DNA from: DATCJU01 sp036562635
Lineage (GTDB): Bacteria; Actinomycetota; Actinomycetes; Mycobacteriales; Pseudonocardiaceae
DNA: 20,035 nucleotides
Assembly: GCA_036562635.1 (NCBI GenBank)
Contig: DATCJU010000090.1
Location: forward strand, 1-20,035
Direction: 5' to 3'
The notes below the pieces were generated by a model. It was given only the letters and a program-made list of their open reading frames with translations, was not told the origin of the DNA and did no database searches. Each line of letters starts with the position of its first letter. Position 1 is the stretch's first letter. The translations under genes and the position numbers were made by a program. This document shows, one piece after another, positions 6,258 through 15,593 of this stretch.

Positions 6258-7715
6258 CTAGGTGGTGGTGCGGCGCTTGCTCCGGTTCACGGCGTGCACC
6301 GCGAACAGGGTGATGCCGAGCAGCCCCACACCGGCTCCCGCCCCACTGATCGCCACCACGGTGGGCGTCCAGTCCTTCGGCTGGAACGGTGGTAGTTCCG
6401 CCGTCGGTACCTCGGTCAGCGTCGGCGCGGTGATGCCCTGCTCCTCGGGGATGGTGGCGGTCAGCGCCGCCATCGGGTCCACCAGTCCCCAGCCGATCAG
6501 CGGGTTCCAGCCCCCGGGGCCGGCCGGGTGCTGCGCGGTCCGCTCGATCCGCTCCATGACCTGCTTCGCGTCCAGATCCGGGAAGCGGGCCCGCACCAGC
6601 GCGACCACCCCGGCCACGTACGGGGCGGCGAAGCTGGTGCCCTGGATCGGAGTCACCTGCCGGCTGCGGTAGTCGATGATGCCGACCGCCAGGCCGGTGC
6701 CGTCCTTGGACGGGTCCAGGGTGACGATCTCGGTGCCGGGAGCGGCCACGTCCACCCAGGGACCGGCGATGGAGAACTCGGACGCGGCACTGCCGTCCTT
6801 CTTGATCGCGCCGACGGTGAGCACGTCGTCGTCGAACCAGGCGGGAGCGGGCAGGGTGACCGGGTCGGCGTACGGCTCGTTGGCCTGGCAGGTGGCGCCG
6901 TCCTGGTTGCCGGCGGCGACCACCACGACGACGTTCCGCTTGACCGCCTCCCGCACCGCGGCGTGCAGGTCGCCGTGGTAGCCGTGGGGGCCAGCGGGGA
7001 CACAGGCGGCCTCGGAGATGTTGATCACGTCGGCCCCCAGCTCGACCGCCTGCATGACCGCCCGGGCCAGCGTCGTGGTGTTGCCGGCGTGCGCCTGCCC
7101 GCCCTGCTCCTTGAAGTAGTGGCTGGACTGCCGGATCGAGATGATCTCGGCCTCGGGCGCGACGCCGGCGAACCCGGTCTCCTCGTCCAGGCTGGCCGCG
7201 ATGATCCCGGCGACCGCGGTGCCGTGCCCGTCGCAGTCCTCCAGGCCGTTGGTGTTGGCGACGTAGTCACCGCCGCCCTTCAGCCGATCGTCGTTGGTCA
7301 ACCGGGGGTGCGGGTTCACCCCGGTGTCGATCACCGCGACCTTGACCCGGGTGCCGTCCGGTTTGCGGCCCTTGGTGAAACGCCAGACCTCCTCGAAGTT
7401 GAGCATCATCTGGCCCCAGGGCCGCCGCGCCTCCTGCTTGGCCTCGGGCGGCAGCGAGTTCACGCAGCTCGCACCGTCCACCGGGACGTAGGTCTTGTCC
7501 GGGCCCACGTTGGGGGCCGGAGCGGACCCCTTGGGCTCCAGCGGTGGGATGCCTCGGGAGTAGTCCCCCTCGGGGGGACGGCCGCTCGACAACTGTCCTC
7601 CCGAACCCGGCTGCTGGCTCGTCTGGGCGGTGGCGGCGACCGGGCCGGCCAGCAGCACGAGCAGGCCGGCCGCGGCGGCGGCCAGGAACCTGTTGGCCGG
7701 GCGTGGCCTGCGCAT
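6258..7715 (-). CDS. mycP: Mycosin, type VII secretion-associated serine protease MycP
   Basis: This is a 485-aa S8A subtilase with the mycosin layout. A signal peptide (1-30, ending VAATA) is followed by a Pro/Gly-rich N-terminal extension. The catalytic residues are D130 (AVIDTGV), H164 (DGHGTAVAG), oxyanion N270 (AAGNQDG) and S361 (GTSFAAPYVAG). A Pro-rich linker leads to a C-terminal membrane helix (about 452-474) and a basic cytosolic end (NRSKRRTTT). Cysteines C84, C161, C238 and C276 could form two disulfides. Mycosins sit on the outer face of the membrane and are needed for ESX complex stability. I prefer ATG 7715 over the adjacent in-frame TTG 7718 because GAGGGAG (7730-7724), which overlaps the eccD stop, is then nine bases away. 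The gene is cotranscribed with eccD, 13 bases apart. Confidence 0.95.
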   Translation of the reverse strand: MRRPRPANRFLAAAAAGLLVLLAGPVAATAQTSQQPGSGGQLSSGRPPEGDYSRGIPPLEPKGSAPAPNVGPDKTYVPVDGASCVNSLPPEAKQEARRPWGQMMLNFEEVWRFTKGRKPDGTRVKVAVIDTGVNPHPRLTNDDRLKGGGDYVANTNGLEDCDGHGTAVAGIIAASLDEETGFAGVAPEAEIISIRQSSHYFKEQGGQAHAGNTTTLARAVMQAVELGADVINISEAACVPAGPHGYHGDLHAAVREAVKRNVVVVVAAGNQDGATCQANEPYADPVTLPAPAWFDDDVLTVGAIKKDGSAASEFSIAGPWVDVAAPGTEIVTLDPSKDGTGLAVGIIDYRSRQVTPIQGTSFAAPYVAGVVALVRARFPDLDAKQVMERIERTAQHPAGPGGWNPLIGWGLVDPMAALTATIPEEQGITAPTLTEVPTAELPPFQPKDWTPTVVAISGAGAGVGLLGITLFAVHAVNRSKRRTTT

Positions 7716-7728
7716 CAAGTCGGCTCCC

Positions 7729-9135
7729 TCAGATTCCCAGGTTGGCGTTGCGGACCGCCGAGTACAGCTCCATCACGGCCAGGGCCAGCGGCAGCACCGA
7801 GGCGATCAGCACACCCTCGGTGATGTCCACCGAGCGCCGCAGCACCGGCGAGAACTTCTGGTTGGGGAAGACCACACCGAGCACCAGCGCGGCCGCGGCG
7901 AGCAGCACCAGGGTGCCGAACACCCACAGCAGCAGGCTGAAGCCGTCCGCCACCCACAGCCAGGCCAGGATGACCCCGGCCGCGCCCACCATGCCGTTGA
8001 CCAGCAGGGCCACCGCCTGGGCGCCGTTGGCGTAGCTGCGGGCGCGCAGCATCATGACCACGGTCAGCACCACGGCCAGGATCGGGCCCCAGATGTTGGC
8101 CGAACCGGCGGTGAGGATGGCGGAGAGGGCGACCACCGCACCGGTGCCGGTCATCAGGCCGGTCATGTACTCGTGCGCCAGCGCGGTACGCCGCTCGATC
8201 AGCGCGTACTCCGGCACACCGGTGTCCTCCTTCAGGTCCTCGGCGCTACCGGGGACCTGGGGCAGCGGCAGCTTCGCGAGCTGGATGGTGAGTCGGGGCA
8301 GGGCCGACAGCGTGGCCAGTGCGACCGCGGCCGTCCCCGCGGCGATCCCGGGTGTCGGGTGCGCCACGAACGTGGCCACCAGTCCGGCGAGTGCGCCGAA
8401 GGTGGCGGCGGTGGCCGCCGCGATGAACACGGTCACCCCGGCACCGATCAGCAGGATCGAGGCCGACGCCACCACGAGCACCAGGGCGCTGCCCAACAGG
8501 AAGTCCGGTCGGCCGATCCCGTCACCACCCGGCACGATGTGCAGACCGGAGACGAACGCCATGGGCAGTCCACCGGCTGCGGCGAGCACCACGCCCGTGG
8601 TGGGTGCGGAGTAGGACCGGGCCAGCACCGCACCGAGGATCACCAGGACCACCGCGGCCACACCACCGGTGATGGCGGTGGCCAGTTCGTACTGCGCGCC
8701 GGCACGGAACAGCGCCAGTGCGGCGGTGATCAGGGCGAGCGAACCCGCGATGTGGCCCATTCGGGCCGCGGTCTCCTTGGTCCACGGCCGATAGCTGTCC
8801 GGTGTGGAGTCCGCGATGGCGTCGACGACGTCGTCGTACAGCGGCGGTGGCGGATTCTCCATCCGCTTGCGCAGCTGCAACAGATCGCCGTCGACGATGC
8901 CGAGCGATGCGAGCGTACGACTCGGATCGAGCGGTTCCCCGCCCAGTTTCGCCAGGCACCAACCGCCGTGCCGCGCGCCTCCGTCCGGAGTGACCGCCCT
9001 GGCCATCTCCAGCAGCATCGGCAGCAGATCGGCTACCGCGACGTCAGCTGGCAGGGCAACGTCGATACGAGTTGTTGGCGCTACCACCGTTACCCGGCTG
9101 AACACCGTCGTCCCGGTCGCCACCAGCGCCCCCAT
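7729..9135 (-). CDS. eccD: Type VII secretion integral membrane protein EccD
   Basis: The 468-aa protein has an N-terminal ubiquitin-like (YukD-type) domain at about 11-90, with FSRVTVVAPTTRIDVALPAD and the later LGGEPLDPSRTL. A cytosolic linker follows, then about eleven hydrophobic helices from residue 128 to the end. EccD forms the membrane barrel-like core of the ESX complex, two copies per protomer. The start is uncertain: ATG 9135 is directly abutted by GAGGA with no spacing, while GTG 9123 (four codons later) has G-rich sequence at a more usual distance. The difference is four residues outside the domain. It leads the eccD-mycP operon and is divergent from eccC. Confidence 0.95.
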   Translation of the reverse strand: MGALVATGTTVFSRVTVVAPTTRIDVALPADVAVADLLPMLLEMARAVTPDGGARHGGWCLAKLGGEPLDPSRTLASLGIVDGDLLQLRKRMENPPPPLYDDVVDAIADSTPDSYRPWTKETAARMGHIAGSLALITAALALFRAGAQYELATAITGGVAAVVLVILGAVLARSYSAPTTGVVLAAAGGLPMAFVSGLHIVPGGDGIGRPDFLLGSALVLVVASASILLIGAGVTVFIAAATAATFGALAGLVATFVAHPTPGIAAGTAAVALATLSALPRLTIQLAKLPLPQVPGSAEDLKEDTGVPEYALIERRTALAHEYMTGLMTGTGAVVALSAILTAGSANIWGPILAVVLTVVMMLRARSYANGAQAVALLVNGMVGAAGVILAWLWVADGFSLLLWVFGTLVLLAAAALVLGVVFPNQKFSPVLRRSVDITEGVLIASVLPLALAVMELYSAVRNANLGI

Positions 9136-9387
9136 TCCTCTGTGGAGAGTTTCGTTTCTCGAGTACGTGCTCGCCAGGATCCGGCGTCAACGAGGTCGGT
9201 ATGTCGGATCCGGCCCCAGGCGGAAGCGAGCGCCCCTAGTATGGCCGCACAGGGTACGAGCGGGCTGGGGGTTCCGGCGAAGAGGTAGAAACTTCTTGTC
9301 CGGTACCGTCCAGCACCCGTCCGGACCACCCGGAACGCTCCCACACCGCGAGAATTCGTCAAGAACAACCGGGAAGGTGTCCGTCCG
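9136..9387. promoter_or_regulatory. Divergent control region between eccD and eccC
   Basis: These 252 bases must hold both outward promoters. Visible elements are a near-perfect 14-base dyad CGAGTACGTGCTCG (9160-9173), about 25 bases from the eccD start, and a -10-like CATACT on the minus strand (9244-9239) without a good -35. GGAAC (9332-9336) and CGTCA (9357-9361) also occur but are 20 bases apart, too far for the usual ECF spacing. GAAGG (9373-9377) is the eccC Shine-Dalgarno. Confidence 0.4.
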
Positions 9388-12300
9388 GTGAGCACGCTGC
9401 AGTTCAAGCGGTCCGCGCGCATGGCTCCACCGCGCCAACCGGGCGGTGAGATCCATCTTGAACCGCCTCCTGAAGTGCCGCGGATCATCCCGGGCAGCAT
9501 CGTGATGAAGTTGCTGCCGATCGTGATGATCGTCGCCTCGCTCGGGATGATGGTCTTCATGTTCATGGCCGGCGGCCGCAGCCCGATGTCGCTGGTCTTC
9601 GGCGGCATGATGGTGCTGTCGACCATCGGCATGATGGCCGGGGGTGGCCGCGGCGGTGGCCAGAAGAAGGCCGAGATGAACGAGGACCGCAAGGACTATC
9701 TGCGGTACCTCGCCCAGATGCGGGAACGCGCGCGGGAAGCCGCCACCGAGCAGCGCACCGCACTGGAGTGGAGCCATCCCGATCCGCAGGCCCTGTGGTC
9801 GATGGCGGGTGGCACCCGGCGGATGTGGGAACGGCGCAACAGCGACCAGGACTTCTGCCACCTGCGGGTGGGTCGGGGTGCGCAGCGCCTGGCCACCCGG
9901 TTGGTGCCGCCGCAGACTGGCCCGGTCGACGAACTGGAGCCGATCGCCACGCTGGCGCTGCGCCGTTTCGTGCGCGCCCACTCGATCGTGCCGGACCTGC
10001 CGATCGCCATCTCGATGCGTGGTTTCGCGGGTGTCGTCCTGCACGGCGACAAGGAACGGACCCGCGCCCTGGCCCGGGCGATGATCGCCCAGCTGGTCAC
10101 GTTCCACAGTCCCGAGGACGTGCTGGTGGCGGTGGTCACCTCGGGTCGGGCCCGCACCCAGTGGGAGTGGGCCAAGTGGCTGCCGCACCTGCAGCACCCC
10201 ACCGAGGTCGACGGGATCGGCCAGGTGCGGATGATGGCCCGTTCCCTGGGTGAGATCGAGCAGATGCTCGCCCAGGAGCTGAGCAACCGCTCCGGCTTCT
10301 CGCGCAACGCCCCGCCGTTGCCGGACCAGCGGCACATCGTGATCGTCATCGACGACGGCGAGGTGACCCGCGAGGAGCAGATCCTCCTCATGGAGGGCAT
10401 GCAGGGCGTCACCCTGCTCGACCTGGACGACTGCGTGGGGAACTGGCCGCCGCGTCGTCTGCTGCGGCTGGTCGTCGAGGGGAACCGCCTCGGTGCGCGC
10501 AGCGGCAACAACGTGGAGTGGTTCGGCAACGCGGACTCGCTGACCGTCGCCGAGGCCGAGGCGCTCGCCCGTCGGCTCGCCCCCTACCGGCCGGCCGGCA
10601 GCCAGGGCGAGGCCGCCGGCGAGGAGCAGCCGTTGCTGAACTCCAACGTGGGTCTGTTCGAGCTGCTCGGCCTGCACGACCCGATGACCTTCGACATCCA
10701 GCACGCCTGGCGGCCGCGCCCGGTGAGCGAGAAGTACAAGGTGCCGTTCGGCGTCGGCGAGCACGGCCAGCCGGTGGAGCTGGACATCAAGGAAACGGCC
10801 ATGGGCGGCATGGGCCCGCACGGCCTGTGCATCGGTGCCACCGGTTCCGGTAAGTCCGAGTTCCTGCGCACGCTCGTGCTGGCCATGATGGCCACCCACT
10901 CCTCGGCCGCCCTGAACTTCGTGCTGGTCGACTTCAAGGGTGGTGCGACGTTCCTCGGTCTGGAGAGTGCGCCGCACGTCTCCGCGGTCATCACCAACCT
11001 GGGCAGCGACCTGACCCTGGTCGACCGGATGAAGGACGCCCTGGCCGGTGAGATGAACCGGCGCCAGACGGTGCTGGCCGAGTCGGGCAACTTCAAGAAC
11101 GTCTGGGACTACGAGGCGGCGCGGGCCAAGGGTGCCGACCTGCCGCCGATGCCGGCGCTGTTCATCGTCATCGACGAGTTCTCCGAGCTGCTGAGTGCGC
11201 GGCCGGACTTCGCCGAGCTGTTCGTGGCCATCGGTCGTCTGGGCCGGTCGCTGCAGATGCACCTGCTGCTCGCCTCGCAGCGCCTGGAGGAGGGCAAGCT
11301 GCGGGGTCTGGACTCGCACCTGTCGTACCGGATCGGTCTGAAGACCTTCAACGCCGCCGAGTCGCGTGCGGCCATCGGTATCCCGGACGCGGCGGAGCTG
11401 CCGCCGATCCCGGGTTCCGGCATCCTCAAGTTCGACACCAGCTACACCCGGTTCAAGGCCTGCTACGTGTCCGGCCCCTACCGGCCGCCGGGCATGCGGG
11501 CCGCCCAGACCTCGGCGCCGGTCACCGGCGCCCGGCGTCCGCAGCTGTTCGTGCCGGACTACATCCCCATCCCCAAGGAGCCGGAGAAGCCCAAGGAGGA
11601 GCCGAAGCCGCAGCCGAAGGACGAGAAGGCCAAGGAGGAGACCGAGCTCGAGGTCGTCGTGCGCCGGCTCCAGGGCCAGGGCCCGGAGGCGCACAAGGTG
11701 TGGCTGCCGCCGCTGGACGAGCCGCCGACCCTGGACCTGCTGCTGCCGCCGCTCACCGTGACCGAGGACCGGGGCCTGACCTCCCCGTCCTTCCAGAACA
11801 ACGGGCGTCTCGTGGTGCCGGTGGGCATCATCGACAAGCCCTACGAGCAGCGCCGCGACGTGCTGTGGGCCGACCTGGCCGGTGGTGCCGGTCACATGGC
11901 CGTGGTGGGTGGTCCGCAGTCCGGTAAGTCGATGCTGCTGCGGACGCTGATCATGTCCATGGCACTCACCCACACGCCGCAGGAAGCCCAGTTCTACTGT
12001 CTGGACTTCGGTGGCGGTACGTTGCAGGCGCTGCGGGACCTGCCGCACGTCGGTGCGGTGGCGGGCCGGTTGGACCAGGACCTGGTGCGCCGGACGCTGG
12101 CCGAGATGCAGCAGCTGGTGGCCGAGCGTGAGCAGCGGTTCCGGGACCTGGGCATCGACTCGATGACCGACTTCCGCAACCGCAAGCGGCGCGGGGAGAT
12201 CCCCGAGGACCAGTTCGGCGACGTCTTCCTGGTCATCGACGGTTGGGGTGCCTTCCGGTCCGAGTACGACCTGCTCGAACCGCAGGTGACCAACCTGGCG

Positions 12301-13422
12301 CAGACCGGTCTGTCCTACGGCGTGCACGTGGTGATCACCGCCACCCGGTGGGCGGAGATCCGGCCGGCGCTCAAGGACATGCTCGGTACCCGCTTCGAGC
12401 TGCGGCTGGGTGACCCGAGTGAGTCCGAGGTGGACCGTCGGGTCGCGGTGAACGTGCCCCAGGGTCGGCCGGGTCGTGGTCTGTCCCGGGAGAAGCTGCA
12501 CTTCCTGGTGGCCCTGCCCCGTTTCGACAGCGAGAAGGTGCAGGGCATCGAGGACCGCGACCAGCGCTGGGGCATCCTGGTCGAGCGGGTCGGTGAGGGT
12601 ATCCAGGAGGCCGTGGCCAAGGTGGCCGGTGCCTGGAAGGGCCAGCCGGCTCCTCGGGTCCGGATGCTGCCCGACCTGCTGCCCTACGAGCAGCTGCCCA
12701 CCGTGGAGCAGCAGCCGGCGCGTCGACTCATCCCGATCGGTGTGGACGAGGCCGAGCTGGCGCCGGTGTACCTCAACTTCGACGCCGAGCCGCACTTCAT
12801 GGCCTTCGCCGAGCGCGAGGCCGGCAAGTCGGCGCTGCTGCGCACCATCGTCCGCGGCATCATGACCCGGTACACGCCGAAGGAGGCCAAGATCATCCTG
12901 GTCGACTACCGGCGCTCCATGCTGGGTCTGGTCGACACCGAGCACCTGCTGGGCTACGCGGCGTCCTCGCAGCAGGTCAAGGGGATGATCGACCAGGTCA
13001 AGGGCGTGATGGCCAAGCGTGTGCCCGGCCCCAACGTCACCCAGGAGCAGTTGAAGAACCGCTCCTGGTGGAAGGGTGCGGAGCTGTTCCTGGTCATCGA
13101 CGACTACGACATGGTCTCCACCGGCAGCGCGATGACCAACCCGATCGCCCCGCTGGCCGAGTTCATCCCGCAGGCCCGGGACGTCGGTCTGCACATCGTG
13201 CTGGCCCGGAACACCGGTGGTGCCGGCCGTGCCGTCTTCTCCGACCCGATCATCGGGAAGATGCGCGAGCAGGCCTCGCCCGGCCTGGTGATGAGTGGTT
13301 CGAAGGACGAGGGTGCGCTGGTCGGCAACGTGAAGGCGTCCCCGATGCCGCCGGGCCGAGGCACGCTGGTCGGTCGGAAGGGCCAGCAGCTCATCCAGGT
13401 GGCATGGTCGCCTGCGGACTGA
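9388..13422 (+). CDS. eccC: Type VII secretion ATPase EccC (single chain, three FtsK/SpoIIIE-type ATPase domains)
   Basis: The 1344-aa motor protein is encoded as one chain. Two membrane helices (about 41-60 and 67-86) are followed by a cytosolic DUF region and three ATPase domains. Domain 1 has an intact Walker A GATGSGKS (483-490) and Walker B LFIVIDEF (D596, E597). Domain 2 has GGPQSGKS (841-848) but VFLVIDGW (D951, G952) without the catalytic Glu. Domain 3 has a degenerate AEREAGKS (1141-1148) and LFLVIDDYD (D1238, D1239). This matches the family, in which domain 1 hydrolyses ATP and domains 2 and 3 bind ATP or substrate. A Lys/Glu/Pro-rich linker (about 728-752) joins domains 1 and 2. 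EccC recognises WXG substrates carrying YxxxD/E. The GTG start has GAAGG ten bases upstream. Confidence 0.97.
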   Translation: MSTLQFKRSARMAPPRQPGGEIHLEPPPEVPRIIPGSIVMKLLPIVMIVASLGMMVFMFMAGGRSPMSLVFGGMMVLSTIGMMAGGGRGGGQKKAEMNEDRKDYLRYLAQMRERAREAATEQRTALEWSHPDPQALWSMAGGTRRMWERRNSDQDFCHLRVGRGAQRLATRLVPPQTGPVDELEPIATLALRRFVRAHSIVPDLPIAISMRGFAGVVLHGDKERTRALARAMIAQLVTFHSPEDVLVAVVTSGRARTQWEWAKWLPHLQHPTEVDGIGQVRMMARSLGEIEQMLAQELSNRSGFSRNAPPLPDQRHIVIVIDDGEVTREEQILLMEGMQGVTLLDLDDCVGNWPPRRLLRLVVEGNRLGARSGNNVEWFGNADSLTVAEAEALARRLAPYRPAGSQGEAAGEEQPLLNSNVGLFELLGLHDPMTFDIQHAWRPRPVSEKYKVPFGVGEHGQPVELDIKETAMGGMGPHGLCIGATGSGKSEFLRTLVLAMMATHSSAALNFVLVDFKGGATFLGLESAPHVSAVITNLGSDLTLVDRMKDALAGEMNRRQTVLAESGNFKNVWDYEAARAKGADLPPMPALFIVIDEFSELLSARPDFAELFVAIGRLGRSLQMHLLLASQRLEEGKLRGLDSHLSYRIGLKTFNAAESRAAIGIPDAAELPPIPGSGILKFDTSYTRFKACYVSGPYRPPGMRAAQTSAPVTGARRPQLFVPDYIPIPKEPEKPKEEPKPQPKDEKAKEETELEVVVRRLQGQGPEAHKVWLPPLDEPPTLDLLLPPLTVTEDRGLTSPSFQNNGRLVVPVGIIDKPYEQRRDVLWADLAGGAGHMAVVGGPQSGKSMLLRTLIMSMALTHTPQEAQFYCLDFGGGTLQALRDLPHVGAVAGRLDQDLVRRTLAEMQQLVAEREQRFRDLGIDSMTDFRNRKRRGEIPEDQFGDVFLVIDGWGAFRSEYDLLEPQVTNLAQTGLSYGVHVVITATRWAEIRPALKDMLGTRFELRLGDPSESEVDRRVAVNVPQGRPGRGLSREKLHFLVALPRFDSEKVQGIEDRDQRWGILVERVGEGIQEAVAKVAGAWKGQPAPRVRMLPDLLPYEQLPTVEQQPARRLIPIGVDEAELAPVYLNFDAEPHFMAFAEREAGKSALLRTIVRGIMTRYTPKEAKIILVDYRRSMLGLVDTEHLLGYAASSQQVKGMIDQVKGVMAKRVPGPNVTQEQLKNRSWWKGAELFLVIDDYDMVSTGSAMTNPIAPLAEFIPQARDVGLHIVLARNTGGAGRAVFSDPIIGKMREQASPGLVMSGSKDEGALVGNVKASPMPPGRGTLVGRKGQQLIQVAWSPAD

Positions 13423-13462
13423 CGTCCTCGGCCGTCGCACCGCCGGTTCGGCGGCGAGCCGT

Positions 13463-13510
13463 GCGAGCGGCGTTCCCGAGCACCCTCGTGGTGCCGGGGG
13501 CGCCGCTCGC
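13463..13510 (+). other. Long imperfect hairpin between eccC and the Hsp70-like gene
   Basis: GCGAGCGGCG (13463-13472) pairs with CGCCGCTCGC (13501-13510). The stem continues through two T-G wobbles, CCCG with CGGG, one bulged A (13479) and GCACC with GGTGC, closing on the loop CTCGT (13485-13489). This makes about 21 pairs. No T-run follows and the next start is 93 bases away. It could be an attenuator, a processing or stability element, or a leaky terminator. Confidence 0.55.
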
Positions 13511-13603
13511 TGCCGTGCCGGGGGTCTGCCACACCCGTACCGGGGTGGCCTCCGGTGCGGCGTCGAGCCGGCGAACGGAACCGTCCATGGGAGGTGGAGC
13601 GGG

Positions 13604-15526
13604 GTGACCCTGCGCGTCGCGATCGACTTCGGTACGTCGAGCACGTGCGTGGCGGTGGCCGTCGACGGCCGGGAGCCCGAGGTCGTGGTGGTGGACGGCC
13701 AACCGCTGGTCCCCTCGGCGATCTACCTGGCCCCCGACGGGACGTTGTTCGTCGGGCACGAGGCGGAGCGACAGGCCGCGGTGGACCCGTCCCGTTTCGA
13801 GCCGCATCCCAAGCGCCGGATCGACGAGGGCGAGCTGCTGCTGGGCACCAGCGTGCTGCCCGTGGCCGACGCGATACGTGCGGTGCTGACCCGCTCGGTG
13901 GGCGAGGCGCGCAGGGTCGCCGGGGGTGCTCCGGTGGACCAGCTGGTGCTCACCCACCCCGCGGACTGGGGCGCGATCCGCACCCAGGTGCTCCACCGGG
14001 CGGCCCAGGGCCTGGCCGCCGAGGTGGTGCTGGTGCCCGAGCCGGTGGCCGCCGCGGTGTTCCACTCGGCCGGTCACACCGTGCCCGACGGTGCCGCGGT
14101 GGCGGTGCTCGACCTCGGCGGCGGCACGGTGGACGCCAGCGTGGTGCGTCGACAGGGCGCCTCGTTCGAGGTGCTGGCCACGCGTGGGGACCCGACGTTC
14201 GGTGGCGCCGACATCGACCAGATCCTGTTGGACCATGTCGGCGGGTTGGTGATGGACATCGACCCCGAGGCGTGGCGGAAGCTGATCGAGGGGCGGGAGC
14301 TGAGCGACCGCCGCCGGCGACGGGTGCTGCGACAGGACGTGCGCGGCGCCAAGGAGACCCTGTCCCGGCACGCCTACACCGACGTGCCGATGCCGCCGCC
14401 GTTCCCGGACGCCCACGTCACGCGGGACGACCTGGAACGGCTGATCGCCCAGCCGTTGAGCCGGGCCGCCGAGCTGGTGAGCGCCGCCATCCGGGACGCC
14501 CGGATCACGCCGGCGCAGTTGGCGGCGGTGTTCCTGGTCGGTGGTTCCAGCCGTATCCCCCTGGTGGCTCGTCTGGTGCACGAGCGGACCGGGGTCGTAC
14601 CGACCACACTGGACCAACCGGAGACGGTGGTGGCCCGGGGTGCGTTGCGGGCGGCCACCCGGGACCCGCACCGCACCGGTGCCCTGCCCGGGCCGCAGCC
14701 CGTGACCCCGGTCGGAGGGCTGCCGACGGCCACCGGACCCGGTTTCCCGCAACCACCGATGTCCACACCGACCGCGGCGGGTGACGGGTTCCCGGGCGCC
14801 GAGCCGTTCCCGCCGGGTACGGGTACCCCGGCGGGTGGCCTCGACGGGCCGACGGTCGTGATGTCCGCCCCGTTCCCGTCGCCTGCCGGTCCCACCCCGC
14901 CCGGTGGGTTGCCGACCCCCGGTGCGCTCCCTGGGGCGCTCCCCGGGGCCGAACCGGTGCCCGCGTCCCGGCGGAACCGGGTTCCGTTGCTGGCCGGTGG
15001 TGCGGCGCTGCTGGTGGTGGCGGTCGTGGCCCTGGGGGTGTTCCTGCTCAACCAGAACGACTCGGAGGGCACGGGGTCCGGGAAGGAGTCCCGGTCGTCC
15101 GGGCAGCAGATCGCCCAGTACGACTACCGGTTCGACGTTCCGGAGGGCTGGAACCAGACCGGTGGGGACGCGGCCCAGCGCAAGGTGCGGATCGAACCGG
15201 AGGGCGGTCCGGGGAGCGCGGCGATCGTGGTCCAGGAGTTCAAGCTGGTCTACGACAGCGACCAGAGCCGGGACCGGGCGGTGCGGGAACTGCGCACCCA
15301 GGTGGAGAACGCGGGTTTCCGGGACTTCCAGGCCGAGACCAGTTTCGGTGGCAAGGACGTCGTGCACTACCGCCAGGACAATTCCGACGGCACGACCGTG
15401 GACTGGTACGTGCTGTTCCGGGGCACCACACAGGTCAGCGTGGGGTGTCAGTACGACCGGGACGGCCGGTCGGACGTGTACGAGGCGTGCGACCAGGTGG
15501 TGCGCTCCCTCGACGTCACCGGCTAG
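13604..15526 (+). CDS. Type VII secretion-associated protein of the Rv3446c family: Hsp70-like ATPase domain, membrane helix, extracytoplasmic domain
   Basis: Residues 1-350 form an Hsp70/actin-type nucleotide-binding domain: phosphate 1 AIDFGTSSTC (D8), PEPVAAAVF (145-153), phosphate 2 LDLGGGTVDAS (D170), FGGADID (199-205) and adenosine motif LVGGSSRIPLV (311-321). The DnaK substrate-binding domain is absent. Instead there is a Pro/Gly-rich linker (about 355-455), one membrane helix (about 460-482) and a 158-residue extracytoplasmic domain with two cysteines (C615, C629) that could pair. That end fits the Rv3446c-family C-terminal domain, a marker of ESX-4-type loci. The function is unknown; an ATP-driven assembly or signalling role across the membrane is inference. 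The GTG start (13604) has GGGAGG eight bases upstream. It lies between eccC and the 131-aa gene and is probably cotranscribed with both. Confidence 0.9.
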   Translation: MTLRVAIDFGTSSTCVAVAVDGREPEVVVVDGQPLVPSAIYLAPDGTLFVGHEAERQAAVDPSRFEPHPKRRIDEGELLLGTSVLPVADAIRAVLTRSVGEARRVAGGAPVDQLVLTHPADWGAIRTQVLHRAAQGLAAEVVLVPEPVAAAVFHSAGHTVPDGAAVAVLDLGGGTVDASVVRRQGASFEVLATRGDPTFGGADIDQILLDHVGGLVMDIDPEAWRKLIEGRELSDRRRRRVLRQDVRGAKETLSRHAYTDVPMPPPFPDAHVTRDDLERLIAQPLSRAAELVSAAIRDARITPAQLAAVFLVGGSSRIPLVARLVHERTGVVPTTLDQPETVVARGALRAATRDPHRTGALPGPQPVTPVGGLPTATGPGFPQPPMSTPTAAGDGFPGAEPFPPGTGTPAGGLDGPTVVMSAPFPSPAGPTPPGGLPTPGALPGALPGAEPVPASRRNRVPLLAGGAALLVVAVVALGVFLLNQNDSEGTGSGKESRSSGQQIAQYDYRFDVPEGWNQTGGDAAQRKVRIEPEGGPGSAAIVVQEFKLVYDSDQSRDRAVRELRTQVENAGFRDFQAETSFGGKDVVHYRQDNSDGTTVDWYVLFRGTTQVSVGCQYDRDGRSDVYEACDQVVRSLDVTG

Positions 15527-15593
15527 GCCGGCCGGGGTCGACGGTGTCGGTGTGGGGTGGGCCCCCACCCCGGGCGGGAACGGGAGGACGGAC

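Noticed and set aside
9332..9361. GGAAC and CGTCA upstream of eccC as a fourth ECF promoter
   Set aside because: The spacer is 20 bases, outside the 16-18 range. It is recorded in case the spacing rule is wrong.
9187..13644. Very long open frame on the minus strand opposite eccC (1485 codons), with similar ones at 2842-5961, 13391-16024 and 18041-19753
   Set aside because: They lie antisense to strongly supported genes, have low-complexity Arg/Gly/His/Pro-rich translations, match no family I know and lack ribosome sites. They are by-products of high-GC codon usage.
13604..15526. DnaK chaperone
   Set aside because: There is no substrate-binding domain or lid. A membrane helix and an outer domain replace them, as in the Rv3446c family.
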